From assembly GCA_050693975.1 (NCBI GenBank), contig JBOGWV010000065.1, positions 1 to 19,869 of the forward strand: a stretch of 19,869 nt of DNA, written 5' to 3'. The notes beneath the pieces were generated by a model that ran no database searches, was not told the origin of the DNA, and saw nothing but the letters and a program-made list of their open reading frames with translations. This document shows, piece after piece, positions 7,137 through 16,355 of this stretch (positions are counted from its first letter, which is position 1; every line of letters starts with the position of its first letter). The translations under genes were made by a program, and so were the position numbers. The stretch is from WHSV01 sp050693975 (GTDB lineage Bacteria; Actinomycetota; CADDZG01; WHSQ01).

Positions 7137-8025
7137 CGAACAGATTCCTAAAGTCAACGTCGGTTCCGGCTATCACCGAGGCGATGATCAGGATGATCGC
7201 GCCGGGAACTATGACGGTGGACACGATCAAGCTCACGCGCGGGGCGGCCTTGGCGGCGCGGCGGCGCGCGCCTTGGTAGAAGGAGCGCCGCATGTCCTCC
7301 GCCAGATGGCCGAGCGCGTCGGCCAGTGGCACGCCGAGCTCCTCGGCCTGCAGCAGGGCGGTAACGAACTGGTTGAGCGACTCCGAGGTGTTGCGGTCCT
7401 TGATCCCTTCGAGGGCCTGGCGTCTGCTCATGCCCAGCTCCATCTGACGCAGCGCGGTCATGAGCTCCTCGCTGAGAGGGCCCTCGAGGGCGTCGGCCAC
7501 GCGCCCCAGCGCCGAGCGGAAGCCCACGCCCGCGGCCACCGTCACCGCAAGGATGTCGAGGAAGTCGGGCAGGTCGTGCTCGATGCGCGATTGCCGCGCC
7601 CGGGCCACGCCGCCCAGCCACAGGTCGGTGTAGAACCAGCCGAAGACGATGAACAACCCACCGAGCAGGAAGCTCCCGCGCACGGCGAACAACAGTCCCG
7701 CGCCTCCCATGATGATCGTGTAGCCGGCCTTGCGGCCGGCGTAGCCCTCGACCGTCATGCCCCCCGGCCGGCCGGCGGCATTGAGCTTGCGAGTGATCGA
7801 GGCGCGCTTGCTCTCGCTCAGGCCGCGCATCACGCGGGGGGCAAAGTGATCTCCGAGGGTGTCGTAGAGCCTGCCCACGAGGCTTCTCCGGGCCTCCGTT
7901 CGATGAGCACCGTGGGTCTCTCTCTCGAGACGCGACGCGGGCCCGCGGTCGCGCAGTAGCCGCCAGCCCCAGGTAGCGACGAGCAAGCAGGTGGTCATGG
8001 CCCCGCCGGCGAGAACTGGATTCAT
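7129..8025 (-). CDS. tadC: Tad pilus platform protein TadC (type II secretion F family)
   Basis: 298 residues with a GspF/T2SSF-type layout. An N-terminal membrane helix (TTCLLVATWGWRLL) is followed by a soluble segment, two central helices (AGYTIIMGGAGLLFAVRG and LLGGLFIVFGWFYTDLWLGG), the cytoplasmic F domain and a C-terminal helix pair (VSLIVSTVIVPGAIILIIAS). The F domain carries HDLPDFLDILAVTVAAGVGF, then LRQMELGMSRRQALEGI and VTALLQAEELGVPLADAL. Together with TadB it forms the inner-membrane platform on which the TadA motor drives pilin assembly. The ATG at 8025 shares one base with the tadB stop (TGATG). The same frame is open much further upstream, but that extension is antisense-like noise over tadB. 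Confidence 0.9.
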   Translation of the reverse strand: MNPVLAGGAMTTCLLVATWGWRLLRDRGPASRLERETHGAHRTEARRSLVGRLYDTLGDHFAPRVMRGLSESKRASITRKLNAAGRPGGMTVEGYAGRKAGYTIIMGGAGLLFAVRGSFLLGGLFIVFGWFYTDLWLGGVARARQSRIEHDLPDFLDILAVTVAAGVGFRSALGRVADALEGPLSEELMTALRQMELGMSRRQALEGIKDRNTSESLNQFVTALLQAEELGVPLADALGHLAEDMRRSFYQGARRRAAKAAPRVSLIVSTVIVPGAIILIIASVIAGTDVDFRNLFGA

Positions 8026-8954
8026 CAGACCTCGACCCTCGTGACCCGGCGGATGAGCACGAACCCGATCGCATAGAGGCCCCCGGCGAAGCCCAGCGCG
8101 ATCAGTCCCGGTAACGACGAAGTCAGATCGTCGAGCACGCCGGGGGTGACTGCGTTCATGAGCAGAACGGTGACGGCCCCGAGCCCGGCCACCATGTAGC
8201 CGGTGAACACCGAACCCGCCATGACCGTTCTGATCTCGCGCGTCAGGTCCCTTCGCTGGTCGAGCGTGTCGGCCATGTCCTGCAGCGCGTTGACGAGGTC
8301 TCCGCCCGAGCGCTGCTGGATGACCAGCGTCGATATCAGCACCCCGACGTCGCGCGAGGGCATGCGCTCTTCGAGGTTCTGCAAGGCCCGACCGACCGAT
8401 TGTCCGAGCGAGAGCTCCTCGCTGACGAGTCCGAGCTCGGAAGAGGCAGGCTCGTCCAGCTCCTCGGCCGCCATGTCGATGGCGGCGCGAATGGCGAGCC
8501 CCGCGCTCGAAGCGTTCGACATCAGACGTGCCACCTCGGGTAGCTGCGCGACGAAGGCCAGCCGACGCTTCTCTCGCTGCTTTTCGATCCACGCGAAACA
8601 CGCGCGCACGCAAAGCGCTCCTCCCGCTACCGCGAGCCACAGCGGCGCGAAGACGTCGATCAGGATCGTCCCGAGCGCGAACGCTGCGACGCACAGCGTC
8701 ACGAAGTCGACGGTCATCAATCGGACTCCGGCCGAGCCGATTCGCAACCCGAGCGACCGGCCGACCGGCGAACGGAGGAGGCGCCGGTCGATCCGGTAGC
8801 GAAGTCGCGAGGCGCGCCTTTCGGCATGCTCGAGAGCGCTCCGGTCGGCCATCGCGGCCCGCTCGGCCCGATCGCGCAGGAACAGCCGCAAGGCGAGGAC
8901 CGCCACCACCATGGTGAACCCGAGCAGCGCGAGCGCAATCTGAGGATCGTCCAT
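8025..8954 (-). CDS. tadB: Tad pilus platform protein TadB (type II secretion F family)
   Basis: 309 residues. It starts with a membrane helix (IALALLGFTMVVAVLALRLFL), then a basic linker, two central helices (VDFVTLCVAAFALGTILIDV and LWLAVAGGALCVRACFAWI) and the T2SSF domain. That domain contains LAFVAQLPEVARLMSNASSA, LSLGQSVGRALQNLEERMPS and LISTLVIQQRSGGDLVNAL, the last a typical TadB motif. It ends with a C-terminal helix pair. It is the TadB-type partner of TadC: both carry the F domain, and the order tadA-tadB-tadC is the standard Tad order. The ATG at 8954 shares one base with the tadA stop. Confidence 0.9.
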   Translation of the reverse strand: MDDPQIALALLGFTMVVAVLALRLFLRDRAERAAMADRSALEHAERRASRLRYRIDRRLLRSPVGRSLGLRIGSAGVRLMTVDFVTLCVAAFALGTILIDVFAPLWLAVAGGALCVRACFAWIEKQREKRRLAFVAQLPEVARLMSNASSAGLAIRAAIDMAAEELDEPASSELGLVSEELSLGQSVGRALQNLEERMPSRDVGVLISTLVIQQRSGGDLVNALQDMADTLDQRRDLTREIRTVMAGSVFTGYMVAGLGAVTVLLMNAVTPGVLDDLTSSLPGLIALGFAGGLYAIGFVLIRRVTRVEV

Positions 8955-10297
8955 CAGGTGGCCTCTCGTTCCGGTGCAACCTCGGCCTCGGCGGCCTCGG
9001 CGAACTCAGGCGGGATCTCCATGCCTGCCAGCTCGAGCCGGCGGAGCATCGAGGGTGGCAACGGGAAGTGCGCGAAGCGACCGGTCACCTTGCGGTCCGG
9101 TCCGATCGGGTCGCTCTGGAAGGCGGCGACGATCGCCAGTCGAAACTTCTCGCGTCGCTGGGACGCCACTACCGCGATCTCCGAGATCTTGCGCCGGCCA
9201 TCCGCCGTGCGCACCAGCTGGACGATTACGTCGATGGCGCTGTTGACCTGATCTCTCAGCGCGTCGTAGGGAACGTTCAGATCGCTCATCGACGCGAGGG
9301 TGGAGAGACGAACGATCGAGTCTTCGGTCGAGTTGGCGTGCAACGTGGCGATTGATCCCTCATGACCCGTGTTCATTGCCTGGAGCATGTCGAGCGTCTC
9401 GGCGCCGCGGACCTCACCGACGAGAATGCGATCGGGTCGCATTCGCAGCGAGTTCCGGACCAGATCCCGAATCGTGACCTCGCCCTTGCCCTCGACGTTC
9501 GAGGGCCGGGCCTCGAGCGAGATGATGTGCGGCTGCTTGAGTTGAAGCTCGGCGGAGTCCTCGATCGTAACGATGCGCTCGCCTGCGGGGATGAACTCGC
9601 TCAGCGCGTTCAGCAAGGTCGTCTTTCCGGTCCCGGTTCCACCCGACACGATGATGTTGACGCGGGCTTGTACGAACGAGCTGATGAGCCGCGCGATGGG
9701 CTCGTCCATTGCGCCGAGGTCCATGAGCTCCCGCAGCTTGTAGGCGCGAGGAAAACGCCTGATCGTCAGCGTGGGCCCGGTGAGCGCAAGCGGAGGGATG
9801 ATTACGTTGACGCGCTCGCCCGAGGGGAGCCGCGCGTCCACCATCGGGCTCGATTCATCTACGCGGCGGTTAACGGCCGAGACGATGCGGTCGATCGTCA
9901 GGTAGAGCTGATGCTCGTCGGCGAAGCGGGCGTTGACCTTTTCCAACCGCCCGTCGCGCTCGATCCAGATATCGGCGGGGCCGTTGACCATGATCTCGGT
10001 GATGGTCGCGTCGTTGATGAGGGGCTCCAACACACCGAGGCCCAACGACTCGTCCACGATCTGGCGGATCAGCGACGACCGTTCCGCAGTCGTTAGCACG
10101 GGACCCTCGCGCGTCAGGATGTGCCCGACCACGCGCTCCAGTCGAGCGCGGCGCTGCGAGTGGCTGAGGGTCGCGAGTTCGTTGAGATCGACTTCCTCGA
10201 GCAGCTTGCGCCGGTACAGCGCGACCGTGTGCTTCTCGCTCGCGCTGACTACATCCTGATCGAGGTTGTCGGCGGCTATCCGATCCTTCAGTCCCAA
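8954..10297 (-). CDS. tadA: Tad pilus assembly ATPase TadA/CpaF
   Basis: 447 residues of a secretion/motor ATPase of the VirB11/PulE superfamily. The N-terminal helical part includes LGLGVLEPLINDATITEIMV and NGPADIWIERDGRLEKV, typical of CpaF. The catalytic domain has Walker A GGTGTGKT (219-226), the Asp box region TIEDSAELQL (244-253), Walker B LRMRPDRILVGEVRGAE (284-300) and the His box GHEGSIATLHANS (311-323). It hydrolyses ATP at the cytoplasmic face to power pilin extraction and assembly through TadB/TadC. The likely start is the TTG at 10297: AGAGGGAG precedes it at a good distance and it begins 19 bases after the tadE-like stop. The last residues are acidic and Ala-rich. Confidence 0.95.
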   Translation of the reverse strand: MGLKDRIAADNLDQDVVSASEKHTVALYRRKLLEEVDLNELATLSHSQRRARLERVVGHILTREGPVLTTAERSSLIRQIVDESLGLGVLEPLINDATITEIMVNGPADIWIERDGRLEKVNARFADEHQLYLTIDRIVSAVNRRVDESSPMVDARLPSGERVNVIIPPLALTGPTLTIRRFPRAYKLRELMDLGAMDEPIARLISSFVQARVNIIVSGGTGTGKTTLLNALSEFIPAGERIVTIEDSAELQLKQPHIISLEARPSNVEGKGEVTIRDLVRNSLRMRPDRILVGEVRGAETLDMLQAMNTGHEGSIATLHANSTEDSIVRLSTLASMSDLNVPYDALRDQVNSAIDVIVQLVRTADGRRKISEIAVVASQRREKFRLAIVAAFQSDPIGPDRKVTGRFAHFPLPPSMLRRLELAGMEIPPEFAEAAEAEVAPEREAT

Positions 10298-10316
10298 AAC
10301 GGCTCCCTCTCGATCC

Positions 10317-10685
10317 CTACTGGTCGGTCGCCGGCAGCGTGGCCGTGCGCGTGATGGTGAAGTTCTCGCTTGTGATCTGCGGCAACACGATCGGAATCTT
10401 CACCGTCACCGTGGCTTCCTCACCGTCCACCGTCGTCGATGCGTCTTCTCTGAGGAAGGGCGCAAGCGCGTCAAGCGCCGCGGCCTCGCCGTCACCACCC
10501 CGCCCCTCTACGCGGCTGCCGTTGCGCGCCGCGTTCTCGGTGTTGACCGCGATGTAGCCCGCCACCAGCACCTGCCACGCGAACAGCGCGGCCAGCAGCA
10601 GATAGGGCAGCATGCCGATCGTCTCCAGCGATGCGCTGCCGCGCTGGCCGTACGTCCTCCTGGGGTTCATTTGCCTCCGCCTCAT
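10317..10685 (-). CDS. TadE-like pseudopilin
   Basis: 122 residues. A short basic leader (MRRRQMNPRRTYGQRG) is followed by SASLETIGMLPYLLLAALFAWQVLVA. The RGxAxxE pattern (E21) and the single hydrophobic helix are those of TadE-type minor pseudopilins. The rest is a small extracytoplasmic domain (NTENAARNGSRVEGRGGDG, then strand-rich VTVKIPIVLPQITSENFTIT). It closely parallels the C-terminal extension of the upstream CpaE protein, which has the same ASxET...FAWQ helix and a similar V-L/I-P-I/L-V-L/V-P strand, so the two probably form a pair. The ATG at 10685 overlaps the upstream stop by ATGA. Confidence 0.82.
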   Translation of the reverse strand: MRRRQMNPRRTYGQRGSASLETIGMLPYLLLAALFAWQVLVAGYIAVNTENAARNGSRVEGRGGDGEAAALDALAPFLREDASTTVDGEEATVTVKIPIVLPQITSENFTITRTATLPATDQ

Positions 10686-12298
10686 GACTCGTCCTCGCCT
10701 TCGGGCGTCGGTGCCGGGACCTCGGTCTCGAATGCATCGGGAAGGGGCTCGTCCTCGAGCACGGCGCCGGAACGAGCGTTGATCTCAAACGGGCTGTTGA
10801 CGCCGGGAACGATGAGGGGCACCTGGAGCGTCACCCTTACGAAGTCATCGCCCTCGTCGATCTCGAGGTCGTCGCGCCAGATCGAGTTGGTCTCGTCGCG
10901 CACGGTGCCGCCGACATCCTCGCCCACGGACAACGCCCTGGCCCCTTCGCGTGCGCTGTGTCCCGCGGCCACGTAAGTGACTCCCACGATCACCATCTGC
11001 CAGGCGAACAGCGCAAGGATGACGATGAGCGAGGTCAGTCCCACGGTCTCGACCGAGGCCTGCCCGCTCTGACCCAGCAGCCGGCGCGGCTGTCCCGCCT
11101 TGGCCCGGCCTCGCTTCTCGCCCCCGACCGGCAGCAGACCCATCTCGCCGGCCAAAGCGACGATGGACTTGCGCAACGATCCCTCGGCCAGCCGGGCCGG
11201 CACTCCCGTGTTCAGCGCCGGTTCGAGGTCGCGGAAGCCCGACGGCAGCACCGCGTGCGCGAGGGGTGCCTCGAGGACCTTGCGTGCGAGATCGGGCTGT
11301 ACCTCCGAGTCACGGTGCGCGCGGTTGAGCACGATCAGCACCTCGTCTCCTTTGTTGGACTTCGGGTCGCGGATCTCTAGGCGGTTCCACAGTCCGAGCA
11401 GACGATTGGCGGCCCTCAGCGAGGGAACGTCGGGAGTGGTGATCATCAGCACGCGATCGGCCATGTCGACCGCCACGGCGTTCGCCTCGGTCACTATCGA
11501 GCCGACATCCACGACCACCACATCGAAATTGGACTTCAACGCGCCGAGGATGCGGCGAGCCGCGGGGGCCGTTACGTCTTCCTCCTGTTCGCCGTCCTCG
11601 GGAGCCAGCAGAACCCTGAGCCCCGATTGGTGAACGTAGAGCGTGTCTTCGAGAACGCGCGGCGACAACTCGTGAGCGACATCGAGCAGGTCGAACACGC
11701 TGCGCCTATGAGTGAGATCGAGCATCACCCCGATGTCACCCGATTGCAGGTCGAAGTCGACGAGGCAGACCGACCGGCCGCGCCCAACACTCGCCGCGGC
11801 CAGCGCAAGATGCAGCGCGATCGTCGAGCAACCCGAACCGCCCTTGGCCCCGGCGACCGTGATCATCTGGCCGCCGACGCCGAGGCTCATTCCGCCGGCG
11901 GTCTCCCCTCTCGCCCGCTCGCGCAGCTGCTGGGCCCAGGCTCCGGCCGACTTGACGCCCTGGAGCTCCTCGAAGCTCAGAGGAAGAGCCAGCACGTCGC
12001 GCGCCCCCGCCTGCAGCGCCGAGCGGAGAACGTCGGGAGTGCGATCGGCAACGACCAACACGATGCTGACCTGTGGATAGCGCTGGCCGACCTCACGCGC
12101 CAGGTCCATGACCGGAAGCGGGCCGATGTCCTCGTGCAACACCACCACGTCGATCGGCTCGGAGCTGAGCTGATCCATGACTTCGCCCGCTTCGACGGCG
12201 GTCGCGACCACCGCGAGATCGCCGTCCTCCGCCATCAGGTCGGCGGCCTGGCCTGCGAGCGCGGCCCCGGGGATGCCGAGAAGCACGTTGTAGCTCAT
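10682..12298 (-). CDS. CpaE/TadZ-type ATPase fused to a C-terminal TadE-like domain
   Basis: 538 residues. Residues 1-125 form a receiver-like domain (MSYNVLLGIPGAALAG, IDVVVLHEDIGPLPVMDL) in which the phosphoacceptor Asp is replaced by His (H55), as in CpaE/TadZ pseudo-receivers. Residues 144-390 are a MinD/ParA-like ATPase with deviant Walker A KGGSGCST (152-159), CLVDFDLQSGDIGVMLDL and FDVVVVDVG. Residues 398-538 then contain a basic segment, GQASVETVGLTSLIVILALF with a full membrane helix, and an extracytoplasmic strand-rich domain: a TadE pseudopilin. CpaE localises the Tad machine at the cell pole or membrane. Ordinary CpaE proteins end after the ATPase, so the fusion is unusual; no stop codon lies between the parts. 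The ATG at 12298 overlaps the cpaB stop by ATGA. Confidence 0.88.
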   Translation of the reverse strand: MSYNVLLGIPGAALAGQAADLMAEDGDLAVVATAVEAGEVMDQLSSEPIDVVVLHEDIGPLPVMDLAREVGQRYPQVSIVLVVADRTPDVLRSALQAGARDVLALPLSFEELQGVKSAGAWAQQLRERARGETAGGMSLGVGGQMITVAGAKGGSGCSTIALHLALAAASVGRGRSVCLVDFDLQSGDIGVMLDLTHRRSVFDLLDVAHELSPRVLEDTLYVHQSGLRVLLAPEDGEQEEDVTAPAARRILGALKSNFDVVVVDVGSIVTEANAVAVDMADRVLMITTPDVPSLRAANRLLGLWNRLEIRDPKSNKGDEVLIVLNRAHRDSEVQPDLARKVLEAPLAHAVLPSGFRDLEPALNTGVPARLAEGSLRKSIVALAGEMGLLPVGGEKRGRAKAGQPRRLLGQSGQASVETVGLTSLIVILALFAWQMVIVGVTYVAAGHSAREGARALSVGEDVGGTVRDETNSIWRDDLEIDEGDDFVRVTLQVPLIVPGVNSPFEINARSGAVLEDEPLPDAFETEVPAPTPEGEDES

Positions 12299-13080
12299 TC
12301 GGAATCCTCGGGACCCTGGAAGTTCAGCCCCGGCGGCAGCGAGCACCGGCCCGGCACCGGGGTCTCCGCGCCCTCGGAGCCCACGGGCCCGGTGGTGTCG
12401 TCATCGATGTTGCCGGCCGCGGCGAGGACTGCAAGCCGAACCTCTTCGGCAAAGCTCTCCGCGTACACGAGCTGCACGCCCAGCTCCGGCGGCAGGGCGA
12501 AGGTCACCGGCAGGATGGTCTGGGGGTCGGTGACCTCGGTTTCGGCCTCGTCGGGATCGGGGCGCTCGCTTGCGACCTCGAGAACCGTCACGTCTGAGAC
12601 CAGCAGCATCGAGCAGTCCTCCTTGGCCGCGCTTCCGGTCTCGCCGCCCGCACGGAAGCTCGCGTAGATGTCCACACGCGCCCCGGGGAAGAGCTTGCCG
12701 GCCACGCCGGTCTCGGCGTCGACGGTGATGGCGAGCTCCTGCTCGCCCTCTTTGAGAGCCGGCGGCGTCCCCAGAACCCCCTCCTGGAGGATCGTGCCTG
12801 CGGGGAGGTCGGACTCGGGCACCAGGGTCTCCTGCAGCAGGTCCTGCTCGCTGAGAGCGCCGGCGGGAACGTACTTCTCGGGAATCTCGACCTGCTCGAC
12901 GGATTCGGCGGGGAGCGGCTGAAAGGCCTCGACGTCGGTGTTGAGCTGCAACACGGTCAGCTTGGGTCCGGTCTCGCGCCGCACCTCGGCGACGTAGCTG
13001 GACACCGAGAAGAACACCGCGACCGCGCCGGCAACCGCGAGCGTCAGAAGCAGCGCGCCGCGGCGCTGACGTGGATTCAT
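12295..13080 (-). CDS. cpaB: CpaB/RcpC-type pilus assembly protein with SAF domain
   Basis: 261 residues. It starts MNPRQRRGALLLTLAVAGAV with one membrane helix (about 8-28). A SAF-type domain follows (VLQLNTDVEAFQPLPAESVE, IPEKYVPAGALSEQDLLQ, VPESDLPAGTILQEGVLG), then the RcpC/CpaB module (QELAITVDAETGVAGKLFPG, ARVDIYASF, VTVLEVASERPD, VTFALPPELGVQLVYAESFA). In diderm Tad systems CpaB works in the periplasm with the secretin. Here no secretin is visible, so it presumably acts in the wall zone outside the membrane. The ATG at 13080 overlaps the upstream gene's stop by ATGA. An upstream in-frame extension to 13344 is antisense-like and was rejected. Confidence 0.9.
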   Translation of the reverse strand: MNPRQRRGALLLTLAVAGAVAVFFSVSSYVAEVRRETGPKLTVLQLNTDVEAFQPLPAESVEQVEIPEKYVPAGALSEQDLLQETLVPESDLPAGTILQEGVLGTPPALKEGEQELAITVDAETGVAGKLFPGARVDIYASFRAGGETGSAAKEDCSMLLVSDVTVLEVASERPDPDEAETEVTDPQTILPVTFALPPELGVQLVYAESFAEEVRLAVLAAAGNIDDDTTGPVGSEGAETPVPGRCSLPPGLNFQGPEDSE

Positions 13081-13919
13081 GCGGCTCCCCCGGAAAGTGC
13101 CTTCTCGGCGGCGTCGAGCCCGCAGAACGGACAGTGTCGACTCGCTATTGCCTCCCCGCACCAACGGCAGAGGAACGGCGAGAGGCTCTGCGTGATGCGC
13201 CTGGCCGTGACCGGGATGTCGACGGGATAGGCGACCGCTTCGACCAGCTTCGAGGTCCCCCACCACTTGGGTCCCAGAGGCGTGGGCTCGAGCGTGGCTA
13301 CGGGTGGTCCGCCGAGCCCCGGCGCCACGACTTCGTCGATCCAAGTAGCGTCGCCGTCGCGCGCCGATGCCGCGAGCATCATCGGCCTGAAGGTAGTTGG
13401 AAGTGGAACCGTGCGGTCCTTCTTGGTGAGCGTCTTGACCGCCGGCTCGGGCCAGTACGACACGCCGAACGAAGTGGTCGGCGACAGCGAGACGACGTGT
13501 TGAGCCATGCTCGGTGACGGATAGTCGAGGCCCGAGACGCTGGCCAGCCAGGCGAGGATCAACAGCTCGCGCTCCAGGCCCGGCAGCGCGGCGATGAGCA
13601 CTCCGGGAGCTTTGACGTAGGGGGCCACCGCCGAGGCGAGCGAAACCAGGGCGCTGCCCGCGAGCGGTGGAAGCTTGGTGCCGTAGCTCGCCAGCCGCCT
13701 GGTGTTGAGGACCACCCTGAGGGTCTCGAGCCGGGACAGCGCGGGCTCCCTCGCGTATTGCGGATAGATGGCCAGCACGTGGCCGGTGTGTTCGATGCCC
13801 GAGCGCACCGTCTCTATGAAGGTGTCGGCGGGGCCGGGGGTGTGCGAGAAGGCGGGGATGGCGCCCTGGTGGGGCACGAAGGCCTCGGTGGAGAAGCCGA
13901 TTGAAATTATCGCCGTCAT
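13077..13919 (-). CDS. Unrecognised protein with C-terminal zinc ribbon, first clear gene of the pilus operon
   Basis: 280 residues from the ATG at 13919 (an in-frame GTG at 13952 would add 11). I do not recognise the family. The N-terminus is strand-like (MTAIISIGFSTEAFVPHQGA). The middle has an Ala/Leu-rich region (LAGSALVSLASAVAPYVKAP, GVLIAALPGLERELLILAWL) and the centre is Pro/Thr/Ser-rich. The C-terminus holds a clear CxxC-x8-CxxC zinc ribbon (C251, C254, C263, C266; CRWCGEAIASRHCPFCG). There is no signal peptide or obvious membrane helix, so a cytoplasmic location is likely. Its stop overlaps cpaB (ATGA), so it is translated with the Tad genes. It may be a lineage-specific accessory or regulator of pilus assembly, but nothing in the sequence fixes the role. 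Confidence 0.8.
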   Translation of the reverse strand: MTAIISIGFSTEAFVPHQGAIPAFSHTPGPADTFIETVRSGIEHTGHVLAIYPQYAREPALSRLETLRVVLNTRRLASYGTKLPPLAGSALVSLASAVAPYVKAPGVLIAALPGLERELLILAWLASVSGLDYPSPSMAQHVVSLSPTTSFGVSYWPEPAVKTLTKKDRTVPLPTTFRPMMLAASARDGDATWIDEVVAPGLGGPPVATLEPTPLGPKWWGTSKLVEAVAYPVDIPVTARRITQSLSPFLCRWCGEAIASRHCPFCGLDAAEKALSGGAA

Positions 13920-13926
13920 TCGGCCA

Positions 13927-14193
13927 TCACCAGCACCCGCGATCCTCTGCACGGTCGCGCCCGACAGGCGCCCCCTCCGTTAGGTTTGACTGCATCCCGT
14001 TGTCATTCATTGACAGAATGTGCTCGCCGTAAACCAAATCCTTCCACTCCGCGGGGCTAGTCATGCACGAGCGTCTTCGCAGGGGAACGAAGCGCGCCAC
14101 GATCGTGGAGCGCGAGCGCGTCATCGAGTGCAAGCAAAGGTGGCCCAGTTCATGTCCCTCGCCGAAGCGGCGTTCAAAATACACGACATTCAT
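13927..14193 (-). CDS. Doubtful small ORF with HELGH motif (possible IrrE/ImmA-like remnant)
   Basis: 88 residues from the ATG at 14193: MNVVYFERRFGEGHELGHLC begins the protein. HELGH (14-18) with a further His at 22 looks like the zinc site of ImmA/IrrE-type metallopeptidases (HELGHxxLH). However, the domain is far too short and the expected downstream acidic/AN motif is absent. About three quarters of third positions in the core are G/C, higher than at positions one and two, which hints at real coding. The stop lies seven bases before the ATG of the zinc-ribbon gene, compatible with an operon. No proper ribosome binding site precedes the ATG. It could equally be a gene fragment or chance. 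Confidence 0.25.
   Translation of the reverse strand: MNVVYFERRFGEGHELGHLCLHSMTRSRSTIVARFVPLRRRSCMTSPAEWKDLVYGEHILSMNDNGMQSNLTEGAPVGRDRAEDRGCW
14001..14015. repeat. Short inverted repeat TGTCA-N5-TGACA
   Basis: Perfect 5-bp arms with a 5-base spacer (TTCAT) lie in the less GC-rich spacer between the pilus island and acs. The spacing of one helical turn between arm centres would suit a small dimeric regulator. It lies inside the doubtful small ORF, so it may be chance. Confidence 0.25.
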
Positions 14194-14261
14194 CCCTGTT
14201 TGTAGTCGTTTGAAAACACTCGGTATGAATTGCTGCATAGGTCGCACTCGGACCGCTCTAC

Positions 14262-14287
14262 CCGGCCAGACCCCCAGCCGGTTTTTT
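14262..14287 (+). terminator. Hairpin plus T6 in the acs upstream region
   Basis: CCGGC (14262-14266) and GCCGG (14277-14281) form a 5-bp all-GC stem with a 10-base loop, directly followed by six T residues (14282-14287). This is the form of a weak rho-independent terminator on the + strand. No plus-strand gene ends just upstream, so it is either a leader attenuator for acs or a barrier to stray transcription from the divergent region. Confidence 0.4.
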
Positions 14288-14352
14288 CCACTTCCCATCG
14301 GGGCTGGTGCGCTGCGCTAACCTCACTGCAATCGCTTACCTGGAGGGGTGTC

Positions 14353-16326
<1,974 letters not shown>

Positions 16327-16355
16327 GAGCATAGGTAGCCGGCGAAAGGGGACGG

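Noticed and set aside
8026..8979. Upstream extension of the tadC reading frame
   Set aside because: The TadC homology begins at the ATG at 8025 coupled to the tadB stop; the extension overlaps tadB and is Arg/Ala-rich noise.
11627..12667. 346-codon frame on the plus strand
   Set aside because: It runs opposite to the CpaE and CpaB genes and shows no motif; shadow frame.
14010..14015. TTGACA resembling a -35 promoter box on the plus strand
   Set aside because: No acceptable -10 element lies 16-18 bases downstream, and the hexamer is part of a short inverted repeat.
13980..14352. Possible tRNA, CRISPR array, insertion sequence or attachment site in the spacer before acs
   Set aside because: No cloverleaf-type T-arm sequence, no regularly spaced repeats, no transposase frame and no matching direct repeats were seen.
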